From contig NZ_JABFVK010000059.1 of assembly GCF_013362815.1 (NCBI RefSeq), positions 1 through 64,000 on the forward strand: a DNA stretch of 64,000 bases, given 5' to 3'. Position numbers and translations under genes: made by a program. Below, piece after piece: positions 32,382-41,633 of the stretch. Below the pieces are notes generated by a model, which was not told the origin of the DNA, did not search any database, and was given only the letters and a program-made list of their open reading frames with translations. Position 1 is the stretch's first letter; each line of letters starts with the position of its first letter. Origin of the DNA: Hamadaea sp. Lineage in GTDB: Bacteria; Actinomycetota; Actinomycetes; Mycobacteriales; Micromonosporaceae.

Positions 32382-34802
32382 ATGCGTAAAGGCGATCGCA
32401 ACCCTCTCGTGAACGTGGCGTCGCTGCTGATCTGCGGTGTCCTCGCGGGTGTAGTAGTGGCGGCGGCGGCGTTCCCGGCGATCGCGATGTCGGGACTGGC
32501 GGCCAAGTCGGGCACCCAGGCCTTCGCCGATCTGCCCACCGAACTGACGGTGAAACGCTCGCCGCAGATGAGCAAGATCTACGCGAACGACGGCAAGACG
32601 CTGCTGGCCTCGATCTATGACGAGAACCGGCAAGACATCACCATGGACCAGATCCCCAAGGTGATGCAGCAAGCGATGATCGCCGCCGAAGACCACAAGT
32701 TCTACGAGCACAACGGGGTCGACGTCCAGGGCATCGCGCGCGCGTTCGTGGCGAACAAGAACTCCGGGGAGACGCAGCAGGGCGCGTCCACACTGACGAT
32801 GCAATACGTGCGCTTGTCGATCACGTATGCCGCCGACAACCCCAACGACGTCCTGGACGCCTCGGTCGACACTCCGGCGCGCAAGCTGCGTGAGGTGCGG
32901 TATTCCCTGGCGATCGAGAAGAAGCTGACCAAGGACCAGATCCTGGAGGGCTACCTCAACATCGCGTACTTCGGCAACCACGCGTTCGGCATCTACGCGG
33001 CCTCGCAGGTCTACTTCGGCAAGGAGCCCAAGGATCTGACCATCGAGGAGGCGGCGTTCCTGGCCGGCCTCGTGAAGTCGCCGAGCAGCTACAACCCGAT
33101 CCAGGACGACGGCGGCGTCAACGAGCAGGCGGCCGCGGACGGCAAGGGCCGCCGCGACTGGGTCATCGACCAGATGCGAGACATCGGGGCGATCACGGCC
33201 GACCAGGCGACCGCGGCCAAGGCCAAGGAGCTGAAGATCAGCGGCAAGCCGGCTCCCAACGGCTGCACGGCGACGGCGATCGCGAGCGCCGGGTTCTTCT
33301 GCGACTTCCTGCAGCGCTGGTGGATGAACGAACCGGCGTTCGGCGCGAACTCCTACGAGCGCGAACGGGCGCTGAAGACCGGCGGCTACAAGATCGTCTC
33401 CTCGCTGGACGTGCCGACGCAGAACGCCGCGAAGGCGAACGTCGAGAAGTACCTCAAGACCGGTAAGAAACACGCGCTGATGGTGGTCGCGGTCGAGCCG
33501 GGCACCGGCAAGGTCCGGTCGATGGCGGTGAACCGCAACTTCAAGATCGACGACGCGGCCAATCCGAAGAACGGCCTGTCGACCGACCCCGCCAAGGCGG
33601 CCAAGAACATCCGGGGCACGTACCCGAACACCGTGAACCCGCTGATGAGCGGCGACCAGTACGGCTATCAGTTCGGCTCGACCTTCAAGATCTTCACCGC
33701 CGTCGCGGCGCTGGAGAACGGCTATCCGCTGGATTACACGATCAACTCCCCGTACCAGTGGGTGTCGCCGTTCGTCACCGCGCCGGGCCCGGCGTCCTGT
33801 GGCGACAAGTGGTGCCCGAAGAACGCGTCGCAGTCGATGACCGGCGTACACACCATGTGGCAGGCGTTCGGCCGGTCGGTCAACACGTACTTCGCGCAGC
33901 TCATCGCCCGGGTGGGACCGGGCAAGGCGGTCGAGGCGGCCCGCCAGATGGGCCTGACCTTCCGGGGCGACCCGAAGGTCCAGGGCACCGACGCATACTT
34001 CGCGGCGCATCCGGACGCCTGGGGCACCTTCACCCTCGGCGTCACGCAGAACACGCCGATGGAGATGGCCAACGCCTTCGCCACTTTGGCGGCCGACGGC
34101 ACGTACTGCGAGCCGATCCCGGTGGAGTCGATCACCGACGCCAACGGGGTCGAGCTGGACGCGGCGAAGCCGCGCTGCCGGAAGGCGATCGACACCGACG
34201 TCGCCCGGGCCGCGATCGACATGGCCCGCTGCCCGCTCGGCGACCGGTCCCAGCTCGGCGGATGCGCCAACGGCGGCACGGCCCCCTACGTCCACGGCAT
34301 CGTGGACAAGCCGGTGGCGGGCAAGACCGGCACCACCGACAACGACCGCACCGCGGCGATGGTGGCCACGACGCGGCAGCTGTCGGTGGCGGGCATCGTC
34401 GCCGACCCTGACTGGACCCTCAACGACGTCAGCGACGGCAACCTCGGCGGGAAGGACGCGCACCGAGACGTCGTCAACCCGGCCGTCGCCGACACGCTGC
34501 GCGACGGCATGACAGGAAAGCCCTCCCAGCAGTTCCCCAAGCCGGACGGCACGAAGATCGTGCACGGGACGAAGACCTCCATCCCGAGCGTCACCTGCAA
34601 GTCCGTGAACGAGGCGACGAGCATCCTGCGGAACAAGGGCTTCAGCGTGACGGTCGAGTCCGGCGAGGTGAATTCGACCTGCCCGAAGGGCACCGTCGCC
34701 GGAACGTCGCCGAGCGGCTCGACGAGCAAGAACAGCACCGTGGCGATCCAGATCAGCAACGGCAAGGGCGGCGGACAGAGCCCGCCGCCCACGCAGGGCT
34801 AG
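32382..34802 (+). CDS. Class A penicillin-binding protein with PASTA repeat
   Basis: The 806-aa bifunctional peptidoglycan synthase has a TM helix near residues 10-32, a GT51 transglycosylase (MIAAEDHKFYEHNGVD, QGASTLTMQYVRL, EGYLNIAYFG, AAFLAGLVKSPSSYNP) and a transpeptidase with FGSTFKIF (SxxK), RSVNTYFAQL (SxN) and VAGKTGTTDN (KTG). A single PASTA repeat (IPSVTCKSVNEATSILRNKGF to the end) and a Gly/Pro tail follow. It polymerises and crosslinks cell wall outside the membrane. The ATG at 32382 has no clear ribosome site; a GTG at 32340 would add 14 residues. This is the only cell-wall synthase in the window. Confidence 0.95.
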   Translation: MRKGDRNPLVNVASLLICGVLAGVVVAAAAFPAIAMSGLAAKSGTQAFADLPTELTVKRSPQMSKIYANDGKTLLASIYDENRQDITMDQIPKVMQQAMIAAEDHKFYEHNGVDVQGIARAFVANKNSGETQQGASTLTMQYVRLSITYAADNPNDVLDASVDTPARKLREVRYSLAIEKKLTKDQILEGYLNIAYFGNHAFGIYAASQVYFGKEPKDLTIEEAAFLAGLVKSPSSYNPIQDDGGVNEQAAADGKGRRDWVIDQMRDIGAITADQATAAKAKELKISGKPAPNGCTATAIASAGFFCDFLQRWWMNEPAFGANSYERERALKTGGYKIVSSLDVPTQNAAKANVEKYLKTGKKHALMVVAVEPGTGKVRSMAVNRNFKIDDAANPKNGLSTDPAKAAKNIRGTYPNTVNPLMSGDQYGYQFGSTFKIFTAVAALENGYPLDYTINSPYQWVSPFVTAPGPASCGDKWCPKNASQSMTGVHTMWQAFGRSVNTYFAQLIARVGPGKAVEAARQMGLTFRGDPKVQGTDAYFAAHPDAWGTFTLGVTQNTPMEMANAFATLAADGTYCEPIPVESITDANGVELDAAKPRCRKAIDTDVARAAIDMARCPLGDRSQLGGCANGGTAPYVHGIVDKPVAGKTGTTDNDRTAAMVATTRQLSVAGIVADPDWTLNDVSDGNLGGKDAHRDVVNPAVADTLRDGMTGKPSQQFPKPDGTKIVHGTKTSIPSVTCKSVNEATSILRNKGFSVTVESGEVNSTCPKGTVAGTSPSGSTSKNSTVAIQISNGKGGGQSPPPTQG

Positions 34803-34825
34803 CCTCGGACCGGCTCCGAATCAGC

Positions 34826-36214
34826 TCAGAGGGTCGACCAGCCGTCGATCGGCTCCGTCGCCTTCGGCTGGGAGATGCGCGTACGCCCGACGATCTGCCC
34901 GTTCTGGTCGAGCGCTTGGAACTCGGCGGTCATCGGATCGGCGACGGTCAGCACTGCCGCGTCGTCGGCGACCGCCGCCTCGCCGACGGTGACGCCACCG
35001 GCGACGGCGCGTACGCCGACCGCGTTGCCCGGCGCGATAACGAGAACTCCGGTGCCGCTGTCGTCCAGGCGTACGGCGACTGTCGCATGTGGATCAGCAG
35101 GATTCGTCTCCGTGGCGAATCCCCGGCCGATCCCGGTTCCGCTGCCGGAATCCGACCCGCCTTGGTCGTCGTAGCGGATCGAGACGGTGCCCGCCCAGCC
35201 ACCGGCGACCCGGGGCGCGGCGACGACCGTCGTGATCCCCGCCTTCCCCGCCGCCTCACCGTCGGGCCAGGTGATCCGGCCGCCCCACACGAGACGGGGC
35301 AATCCGCTCAGCATCGCGGGGCCGAGCGGTCCCCGCTCGTCCTCGAGCGCCTCCCGGGCGAGCCGGGCGTCCGGCGTACCGCGCGCTGTCCGCAGCTCCT
35401 GGCCGGCGATCTGATCGGTGATGGCGAGGATGCCGGTGTCGTAGGGGGCGGGCGTCTTCTCCCGGACCCGGCCACCGCAGTCGACGCGCCACCATTCGGC
35501 TCGCGCTGTCGTCGCGTCGCGTACGAGGTAGGACCCGGTCGGCTCGGCCTGCCAGTGGTTCACCTCCGGCCAGGCGGCCGACTCCAGGGTGCACCCGGCC
35601 GGGGCGAGCGCCACCACGGCCGCCGTCCCAGCTCCGTACGCGTCCGGGAACTCGACGTGCGTGAACGGGCCGAGTCCGTCGCTGTAACTGCTCAGCGCCT
35701 CGATCCTGGTCAGCTCCGCCGCGCTCGCTCCCTTCGGCGCCTTGAACACCGCCGACGCCTGGGTCCACGCCGACGCCCCCGGGTCGGTCAAGGCGAACGC
35801 CACGATCGCGATCCGCCACGGACCGACGTCATCCAAATACAGGATGTGCGTCTCGCGTACCGCATAGCGGGTGAGATAGACCCCCCCTTGCCGATGCTCC
35901 CCGATCAGCTTGGCCACGTCGGCGAGGTAGGCGGGGTCCGAGGCCGCGAGTCGGCCGCGGACCGGAGTGTTCGCGAGCCGCTGCTCCCAGACGCGCTGGG
36001 CGTCGAAGCCCGTTGCAGGCGGCGGCGAACCGTGCTCCGGCATGACTACGACGGCTACCGCCAGCGCGCCCGCGACCGTGGTCGCGACCGCAGCGGTCCG
36101 GCGTCGGCGCGACCGGCGGTGCCGCGCGCGGATCCGGCCGTACGGATCGTGTTCCGGGCGCACCTCGTCGGCCAGATCGCGCAGAGCGCGGCCGACCTTC
36201 TCGTCGACGCTCAC
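34826..36214 (-). CDS. Membrane protein coupled to SigE-type sigma factor, possible anti-sigma
   Basis: This 462-aa protein has a short cytoplasmic part (VGRALRDLADEVRPEHDPYGRIRARHRR), one TM helix (TAAVATTVAGALAVAVVVM, about 40-58) and a large extracytoplasmic domain of unknown fold. This topology, together with a four-base overlap (GTGA) with the sigma gene, suggests a membrane-bound regulator that holds the sigma factor, but no zinc anti-sigma motif is seen. Many actinomycete SigE-family genes have such a partner. The GTG start at 36214 is fixed by the overlap. Confidence 0.75.
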   Translation of the reverse strand: MSVDEKVGRALRDLADEVRPEHDPYGRIRARHRRSRRRRTAAVATTVAGALAVAVVVMPEHGSPPPATGFDAQRVWEQRLANTPVRGRLAASDPAYLADVAKLIGEHRQGGVYLTRYAVRETHILYLDDVGPWRIAIVAFALTDPGASAWTQASAVFKAPKGASAAELTRIEALSSYSDGLGPFTHVEFPDAYGAGTAAVVALAPAGCTLESAAWPEVNHWQAEPTGSYLVRDATTARAEWWRVDCGGRVREKTPAPYDTGILAITDQIAGQELRTARGTPDARLAREALEDERGPLGPAMLSGLPRLVWGGRITWPDGEAAGKAGITTVVAAPRVAGGWAGTVSIRYDDQGGSDSGSGTGIGRGFATETNPADPHATVAVRLDDSGTGVLVIAPGNAVGVRAVAGGVTVGEAAVADDAAVLTVADPMTAEFQALDQNGQIVGRTRISQPKATEPIDGWSTL

Positions 36215-36705
36215 AGCGGCATCCTTTCCAGATCGACCGGGTCGAGGACGGCCCGGAGCCGAGCCAGTCCCCGGCTGGCGTGACTCTTGACGTTGCCTAG
36301 GGAACAGCCCAGCGCAGCGGCCACCTCAGCCTCGGACATGTCACCGAGATAGCGCAGGACGACCACTGCCCGGGTACGCGGCGGCAGCGAGCGCAGCGCG
36401 TCGCGAACCGCGTGCCGTTGCGCGATCGCCTCAGCGGCGTCGGTGAACCCGACGTCCGGCGGCGAGTCCGTCACCAGTTCCCGCCGCCGGACGCGCCGCC
36501 AGACGCTGATGTGCTGGTTCACCATGACCCGGCGGACGTAAGGCATGGGCTCGTCCACCCGCGACCACGCCCGCATGGTGCGGACCAGCGCGCTCTGCAC
36601 CAGATCCTCGGCCTCGTGCGTCGAACCGGTGAGCAGGTACGCGATCCGCAGCAGCTCGACATAGCGAGCCTCCACGAATTCGCGGAACCCGTCCTCACTC
36701 GGCAT
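36211..36705 (-). CDS. RNA polymerase sigma-70 factor, SigE family
   Basis: The 164-aa protein has sigma region 2 (EFVEARYVELLRIAYLLTGSTHEAEDLVQSALVRTMRAW read in parts; YLLTGSTHEAEDLVQ is typical of the SigE branch of actinomycete ECF factors) and region 4 (LPPRTRAVVVLRYLGDMSEAEVAAALGCSLGNVKSHASRGLARLR read in parts). GAGGGAGC before the ATG at 36705 sets the start. It is co-translated with the downstream membrane protein. A CCTGACAC...GTGTCAGG inverted repeat lies about 50-90 bp upstream. Confidence 0.92.
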   Translation of the reverse strand: MPSEDGFREFVEARYVELLRIAYLLTGSTHEAEDLVQSALVRTMRAWSRVDEPMPYVRRVMVNQHISVWRRVRRRELVTDSPPDVGFTDAAEAIAQRHAVRDALRSLPPRTRAVVVLRYLGDMSEAEVAAALGCSLGNVKSHASRGLARLRAVLDPVDLERMPL

Positions 36706-36757
36706 CGGCGTGCTCCCTCGGCGATCCGGGCACGACCTCGGTCGGCGCGCCCGGCTA

Positions 36758-36797
36758 CCTGACACGACCCGGGCTCGCCGCCGAAGGTTGTGTCAGG
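36758..36797. promoter_or_regulatory. CCTGACAC / GTGTCAGG inverted repeat
   Basis: Two 8-bp arms (36758-36765 and 36790-36797) flank 24 bp, between the stop of ribM and the start of the sigma gene. It may be a stem of the ribM terminator or a two-site operator of the sigma operon; position does not decide. Confidence 0.45.
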
Positions 36798-36809
36798 CAG
36801 CCAAGATCT

Positions 36810-37511
36810 TTAGACGGTGACTGCTGTCGAACTGGCGGGAGCGGCGACCGCCGCCCGCGACGTACGCAGCCAGACCGAGAACCCGTAGGCCACGAGCCCG
36901 CCGTAGACCACGTACAGCACCGCCGACGGATAGAAGTGCGATTTGATCAGCAGTGGTACGCCGACCGCGTCGACGGCCAGCCAAGCGAGCCAGAAGTCGT
37001 TCCAGCCCCGGGCCATGGCGTACGTGGCGACCATGGAGCCGACGAAGATCCAGGCGTCGCACCAGAAGTACCACCGCGGGGCCGGCCAGCCCGCCCCGAA
37101 TCCGGCGAACACCTGCTGGACGACGGCCACCGCGATCACCCAGAAGGCGACCAACGCCAGCCGTTCCCGCGCGGTCGCCCAGCGCGGCGTGATCGCCGGG
37201 CCGCTGGTACCCCGGCCCCTCGACACTCCGTACCAGCGCCACCAGCCGTAGACGCTCGTGATGATGAAGAAGATCTGCCGGCCCGCCTGGCCGAACAGGG
37301 TCATCGCCTGCGGATTGTCGAAGGCGACGCCGAAGAACACGGTGAACAACAGCAGATTGCCGGCGATCCCGACCGGCCACGCCCAGACCCGGCGGCGCAG
37401 ACCGCCGATGGCCGAGGCGAAGCCGAACGCGTTGCCGACGACCTCGCGCCACAGGATGTGCTGGCCGAAGACGGACAGCTGGGCGTCGAACAGGTCGTGC
37501 AGAACACTCAT
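36810..37511 (-). CDS. ribM: Riboflavin transporter RibM (PnuC/PnuX family)
   Basis: The 233-aa PnuC-family protein has about seven to eight helices; family segments are WREVVGNAFGFASAIGGLRRRVWAWPVGIAGNLLLF (read in parts), FGQAGRQIFFIITSVYGWWRW and the C-terminal YPSAVLYVVYGGLVAYGF. PnuC itself carries nicotinamide riboside; members behind FMN riboswitches (PnuX/RibM) facilitate riboflavin uptake. The FMN riboswitch directly upstream makes RibM the best call. AAGGGG nine nt before the ATG at 37511 is the ribosome site and forms part of a regulatory hairpin. Single gene. Confidence 0.93.
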   Translation of the reverse strand: MSVLHDLFDAQLSVFGQHILWREVVGNAFGFASAIGGLRRRVWAWPVGIAGNLLLFTVFFGVAFDNPQAMTLFGQAGRQIFFIITSVYGWWRWYGVSRGRGTSGPAITPRWATARERLALVAFWVIAVAVVQQVFAGFGAGWPAPRWYFWCDAWIFVGSMVATYAMARGWNDFWLAWLAVDAVGVPLLIKSHFYPSAVLYVVYGGLVAYGFSVWLRTSRAAVAAPASSTAVTV

Positions 37512-37517
37512 CGCAGG

Positions 37518-37546
37518 GTCCCCTTCCACTATGGACCCCGGGGGAC
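37518..37546 (-). promoter_or_regulatory. Shine-Dalgarno-sequestering hairpin of ribM
   Basis: GTCCCC (minus strand, 37541-37546) pairs with GGGGAC (37518-37523), which overlaps the ribosome binding site of ribM. This is the expected expression platform for translational control by the upstream FMN aptamer. Confidence 0.75.
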
Positions 37547-37589
37547 GCGAGACGACGGCGTCAGCCCACGGCTGACCCCGTTCGTCGCG

Positions 37590-37712
37590 TGCTGCCTCCC
37601 ATCCGGACTTTCACCGTCGGTCCCGGAGTTTCACCGGGTCAACCGGCCGCTGGCTGCGGTCGGGTCGCGGACTTTCACCGCCGGTTCGGACTTTCACCGA
37701 CCCCGGAGCACG
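37590..37712 (-). ncRNA. FMN riboswitch (RFN element)
   Basis: Read on the minus strand the segment has the conserved RFN blocks: GGTCGGTGAAAGTCCG, then ACCGGCGGTGAAAGTCC, a variable GC-rich arm, GGTTGACCCGGTGAAACTCC, GGGACCGACGGTGAAAGTCC and GGATGGGAGGCAGCACG closing the multi-stem junction. It binds FMN and turns down expression; here it is about 80 nt upstream of the ribM start. Edges are approximate. Confidence 0.93.
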
Positions 37713-37739
37713 TCTGTCGCGCAGTATCACACTTGTTTC

Positions 37740-37955
37740 TCTTGCTCCCTAGGGTGCCGGTCACACGGGGCCCTCCGGCGCCGCGCTGACCCGGGCGCCG
37801 CGCGCTGACCCGGGCGCCGCGTCGGGCGATATCCCGGGATAACGCGGTCTCGCACAGTGTTCGAGGGGACGTTATCCCGGATAACGCGCCGGGCCGAGCG
37901 CGTACAGCGGGTGCAAGCGAGACAGTGCGGCGCGACGGGCCCAGGGGTGTAGCAG
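37740..37955. other. Gene-free region with twin palindromes
   Basis: The stretch between the riboswitch and the RraA-like gene holds no credible gene. It contains a duplicated GCTGACCCGGGCGCC word (about 37784 and 37804), and two near-identical palindromes, GATATCCCGGGATAAC (37828-37843) and GTTATCCCGGATAAC (37871-37885), 43 bp apart centre to centre. They could be paired operator sites, or a folded 3' signal for the RraA-like gene which ends at 37956. Confidence 0.6.
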
Positions 37956-38597
37956 CTAGCGAGACAGCGCGGCGGCCGCCTCGTGATCGGCAGTACGCAG
38001 GATGCCGGCGATCTTCGCGCGGTGCGCCGACTCCCAGTCGTCCAATGTCTCGGCCGCCTCTTTGGCGAGCTTCGCCTTCGCCCGTACCGCGATCTCGGCC
38101 TGCTGCGCGGCCGGCACGACGACCACGCCTTCCTCGTCGGCGACGACGATGTCACCTGGGTGGACGGTCACACCGCCGCAGGTCGCCGGAGTGTTCAGCG
38201 GCTCAGGTCCGGCCTTCGCTCCGGGGATCGGGATGACGCCCCGCGCGAAGACCGGGAAGGCAGCGTCGCGTACCTCGGCCAGGTCGCGGATCAGACCGTC
38301 GAGGACGAATCCTGCGATCCCCCGCCGTTGTGCGACCGCGCAGACGTTCCCGCCCGCCAGCGCATACTCGAGGTCGCCGGACTCCACGACGATCACCGAG
38401 CCCGGCCCGGCGAGGTGAATCGCCGCGTGCAGCATCAGGTTGTCGCCCGGCCGGCACCGGACCGTGTACGCCGGGCCGGCCACCCGCGGCGTCGGCGACC
38501 ACAACGGCCGGATGCCGATATCCATGACCTGCGCTCGGTCGAGCAGATCGGCCAGCGTGGTCGTGGGCAGCTCAGCGAAGTCGGTCACGCGTACCAT
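37956..38597 (-). CDS. RraA-like protein (HMG/CHA aldolase family)
   Basis: The 213-aa protein has the RraA fold signatures: TTTLADLLDRAQVMDIGIRPL, GPAYTVRCRPGDNLMLHAAIHLAGPGSVIVVE (read in parts), GFVLDGLIRDLAEVRDAAFPVFARG with G-x20-R-D-type acceptor site, and VTVHPGDIVVADEEGVVVVP. The family includes regulator of RNase E A and 4-hydroxy-4-methyl-2-oxoglutarate aldolases; the R-D motif and length fit the aldolase branch better in an organism of this type. The ATG at 38597 has TACTGT just upstream. The gene follows the epoxide hydrolase by 27 nt in the same direction. Confidence 0.85.
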   Translation of the reverse strand: MVRVTDFAELPTTTLADLLDRAQVMDIGIRPLWSPTPRVAGPAYTVRCRPGDNLMLHAAIHLAGPGSVIVVESGDLEYALAGGNVCAVAQRRGIAGFVLDGLIRDLAEVRDAAFPVFARGVIPIPGAKAGPEPLNTPATCGGVTVHPGDIVVADEEGVVVVPAAQQAEIAVRAKAKLAKEAAETLDDWESAHRAKIAGILRTADHEAAAALSR

Positions 38598-38624
38598 CTA
38601 ACAGTACGAACGTACGGTATGCAA

Positions 38625-39755
38625 CTACAGGCTGCCGAAGAAGGCTCGCAGGTCCGCGACGACCAGGTCCGGATCGGTCGTGTACGCGAAATGCCCACCC
38701 CGCTCGAACTCGGTGTAGCGCACGATGTTGTTCGACCGCCCGGCGAACGTCTGAATCGTGCGGAAGTCCTGCGGGAACACCGCGACCGCGGTTGGCACCT
38801 CGTTGGGCTCCTCGCGGTAACCCGCGCCGCTCTGGGCGTCCTCGTAGTAGTGCCGGGCGCTCGAACCGCCGGTACGCGTGAACCAATAGATGCTGACGTG
38901 GGTCAGATAGTTGTCGACGTCGAGATAGTCCGCGAAGTCGCCCCAGCCCGTCCAGAGTTCGGCGTTCCAGGCCAGCTGCCCGGCCGGCGAGTCGGTCAGC
39001 CCGTACGCCAAGGTCAGCGGCCGGGTCTGCTGGATCTTCTGGTAACCCGCCTTGCTCTGGAAGTCGGCGGTGGTCCCGGACAGGCTCGCCTTGTCCGCCT
39101 CGGAGAGCTTGGCGAACTCGGCCGGATCCCCGGACGGGAAGGCGAAGATCTGCAGCAGGTGTACGCCGATCAACCCCTCTGGGCCGAGGATGCCGAGTTC
39201 GCGACCGACGAGTGCGCCCGCGTCGCCGCCTGCCGCTCCCCAGTGTTCGTAGCCGAGTCTGGCCATGAGCGTGGCGAACGCCCGGGCCATCCGGGCGCTG
39301 TCCCACCCCGGCTCGGTCGGCGCTCCCGAGAATCCATAGCCTGGCAACGACGGAGCGATCACGTGGAACGCCTGCGCCGGATCACCGCCGTGCGACCGCG
39401 GGTCGGTCAACGGGCCGAGCACGTCGAGGAACTCCACAACGGACCCGGGCCAGCCGTGCAGCAGCAGCAACGGCGTCGCATCCGGTTCGGGTGAGCGTAC
39501 GTGGAGGAAGTGGACGTGCTGCCCGTCGATGGTGGTGCTGAATTGTGGAATCTCGTTGAGCCCGGCCTCGGCCGCGCGCCAGTCGTAACCGTCGCGCCAC
39601 CGCTCCACCAGCCGTCGCACAACCGCCGTCGGCATCCCGTACGCCGTCCCAGCGCCGGGGATCTCGTCCGGCCACCGAGTCGCCGCGAGCCGGGCGGTCA
39701 GGTCGTCCAGGTCCGCCTGCGGAATGTCGATCCGGAAAGGCACGATTTCAGTCAT
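38625..39755 (-). CDS. Epoxide hydrolase (alpha/beta hydrolase)
   Basis: The 376-aa enzyme has the N-terminal epoxide hydrolase (EHN) domain ([26 protein letters not shown] read in parts), oxyanion HGWPGS (residues ~106-111), nucleophile elbow GGDAGA (catalytic Asp), cap helices with two Tyr (IYWFTRT, YYEDA) and the catalytic His in FERGGHFAY. It opens epoxides to diols; juvenile-hormone epoxide hydrolase-like. Cytoplasmic, no signal. The ATG has TAGCGT seven nt upstream (leaderless type). Three hairpins lie upstream. Confidence 0.92.
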   Translation of the reverse strand: MTEIVPFRIDIPQADLDDLTARLAATRWPDEIPGAGTAYGMPTAVVRRLVERWRDGYDWRAAEAGLNEIPQFSTTIDGQHVHFLHVRSPEPDATPLLLLHGWPGSVVEFLDVLGPLTDPRSHGGDPAQAFHVIAPSLPGYGFSGAPTEPGWDSARMARAFATLMARLGYEHWGAAGGDAGALVGRELGILGPEGLIGVHLLQIFAFPSGDPAEFAKLSEADKASLSGTTADFQSKAGYQKIQQTRPLTLAYGLTDSPAGQLAWNAELWTGWGDFADYLDVDNYLTHVSIYWFTRTGGSSARHYYEDAQSGAGYREEPNEVPTAVAVFPQDFRTIQTFAGRSNNIVRYTEFERGGHFAYTTDPDLVVADLRAFFGSL

Positions 39756-39848
39756 GACCCCGACGCTACGGGGCCTTTAGGCCGAGATCGTTCCTAATGC
39801 GGCAACGCATGCCGCCGTCCGTGTCGGACGGGCCTTGCAGTACGCCAA

Positions 39849-39950
39849 GATCGTCGGCTCCCGACGATCAATGCACTAAACGGCCCAAGAATGTCGGCAG
39901 CCGACGATCAAGGAGGAGGAAATCTCCAAGATTGTCGGCTGCCGACGATC
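39849..39950. repeat. Three GTCGGC..CCGAC hairpins
   Basis: Copies at 39849-39869, 39888-39910 and 39928-39950, about 41 bp apart, share the core GTCGGC followed by two variable bases and CCGACGATC, preceded by AAGAT/AAGAA. Each core is palindromic. They sit in the 261-bp gap between the ABC permease end and the epoxide hydrolase start, and could be spaced operators or serial terminators. Confidence 0.85.
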
Positions 39951-40016
39951 ATGGTCCGGCCACGCCCCAGACGGGCGGAGCGGCGGACGAAACGCGAGCG
40001 AGCGAAGACACGGGGG

Positions 40017-41633
40017 TCAGGACGTGAGATCCCGCCGCCGGAACAGCGCCAACCCCCCGAAAGCCAGTCCAACCGCGACAGCACCCAAAGCGACGAGCGG
40101 CAAAGCGGCAGCGTCAGCGACGGGAACAGCGGGAACGTGGCTGAACGGCGAGATGTCGCGAGCGGCTTGGGGCAGGCCGAAGAGGTCGCCGAGCATACCG
40201 AAGACGATGCTCACCACCAGCCCGGCCCACGCGAGCGCCACGCTGATCCGGGGCAGCCACCCGAAGGCGAGCACCACGAATCCCGCCACCGCCAACGCGG
40301 CCGGCAGTTGGACCAGGGCGGCCCCGACGAGAGTGCCGATGCTGGTCTGCCCACCGGTCGAGGCGTCGCCGAGACCCATCGCGAGACCCGACGCGGCCAG
40401 CAGGAGCGCCGCACCGCCGACCGCGATGGTCAGGTGGGAGGCGACCCAGCGAATGCGCCCGGTCGCGGTGGCGAGCACGGCTTCGGCGGTGCCGGCCGTC
40501 TCCTCGCTGCGTAGGCGCAGTAGTACTTGGACCGCGAATCCGGCCGCGAGCACACCGAAGATCGCCATCATGGCGGCGTAGAACACCTGCACGAGTCCGC
40601 CCGAGGCTCCCCCGGCGAGTTGACCCATCAGGTCGGCCACGCCCTTGTTCTCCTCGAACGCGTCGTTCACCGTCGTGCCGAGGGTGCCGATGCCGTATCC
40701 GAAGAGGACTCCGCCGATCAGCCAGCCGATCACGGTGCCCCGATGCAGCCGCCAGGCCAGGCCGGTCGGGCTGAGCAGCGACCGCGCGGCCGCCGGCGGG
40801 CCGAGCCGGGCGGGCACCAGGCCGGCGCCGAGGTCGCGGCGGTTCACCAGGGCGTACGCACCGGCGGCGCAGGCGACGAAGAACAGCAGCGGAATGACCA
40901 GAACCCACCAGCGTTCGTCGCCGTAGGGGCGTACCTGCTCTCCCCAGCCGAGCGGGGACACCCAGGCGAGCCAGTTGCTCGTGACCTTGATGCCGTCCGG
41001 CCCGACCTCGCCGAGCGCGTCACCGACCCCCCGCACGAAGTACGCGACTCCGATGGCGGCGGCGGCGAACCCGTTGGCGGCGCGGGCTGTACTGAAGACC
41101 TGCGCGCCCACCGCAGCGATTCCGGCGAACGACAGGCCGGTGAGCAGGGACGCAGCTCCCCAGGCGAGCGAGCCGGCCGCCGGGAGACCCGCGCCCAGCA
41201 GGGCGAGCGTCGAGAGCAGTCCCATGAGGACGTTGGCGATGACGGCGTGCGTCAGAGCCGCGCCGAGGCTGGCATGGCGGCCGACTGCGGCCGAACCGAT
41301 CAGCTCCGATCGGCCGGTCTCCTCGTTCTGCCGGGTATGCCGGACGACCAGGAACGTGCTCATCAGCGCGACCAGGACCAGCAACGAGGCGTAGTTCCGG
41401 AAGTTGACCAGCGCGCCCTGGGTGACGCCGACCGGGATGCCCCGCATCAGCAGCACGGCCGGGCTCGTGACAGCGCCCTTGAGCGCGGTCGCCGCGTCCG
41501 CCTCGGTCGGGAACTCGTCCTTCACGGCGGCGGCTCCGGCGTACAGGAGCATCATGGCGGCGACCAGCCAGATCGGCAGCTGCACGCGATCGCGCCGCAA
41601 CGCTAGCCGGGTCAGCCGAAGCGTGCCCTTCAT
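40017..41633 (-). CDS. ABC-2 type exporter permease
   Basis: The 538-aa protein has about twelve hydrophobic helices in two similar halves (starts [22 protein letters not shown] and later [22 protein letters not shown]), as in duplicated exporter permeases linked to antibiotic or polyketide efflux in actinomycetes. It pairs with the ATPase whose stop overlaps its ATG by four nt. Substrate unknown. Together with the TetR gene upstream it forms a drug-export type operon. Confidence 0.9.
   Translation of the reverse strand: MKGTLRLTRLALRRDRVQLPIWLVAAMMLLYAGAAAVKDEFPTEADAATALKGAVTSPAVLLMRGIPVGVTQGALVNFRNYASLLVLVALMSTFLVVRHTRQNEETGRSELIGSAAVGRHASLGAALTHAVIANVLMGLLSTLALLGAGLPAAGSLAWGAASLLTGLSFAGIAAVGAQVFSTARAANGFAAAAIGVAYFVRGVGDALGEVGPDGIKVTSNWLAWVSPLGWGEQVRPYGDERWWVLVIPLLFFVACAAGAYALVNRRDLGAGLVPARLGPPAAARSLLSPTGLAWRLHRGTVIGWLIGGVLFGYGIGTLGTTVNDAFEENKGVADLMGQLAGGASGGLVQVFYAAMMAIFGVLAAGFAVQVLLRLRSEETAGTAEAVLATATGRIRWVASHLTIAVGGAALLLAASGLAMGLGDASTGGQTSIGTLVGAALVQLPAALAVAGFVVLAFGWLPRISVALAWAGLVVSIVFGMLGDLFGLPQAARDISPFSHVPAVPVADAAALPLVALGAVAVGLAFGGLALFRRRDLTS

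Noticed and set aside
32349-34565. 738-aa antisense reading frame over the penicillin-binding protein gene
   Set aside because: It is Arg/Val/Leu/Gly-rich without any motif, fully covered by a strong gene on the plus strand.
39849-39950. Attachment site or tRNA fragments
   Set aside because: The three segments are short palindromes without tRNA arms and no integrase is near.
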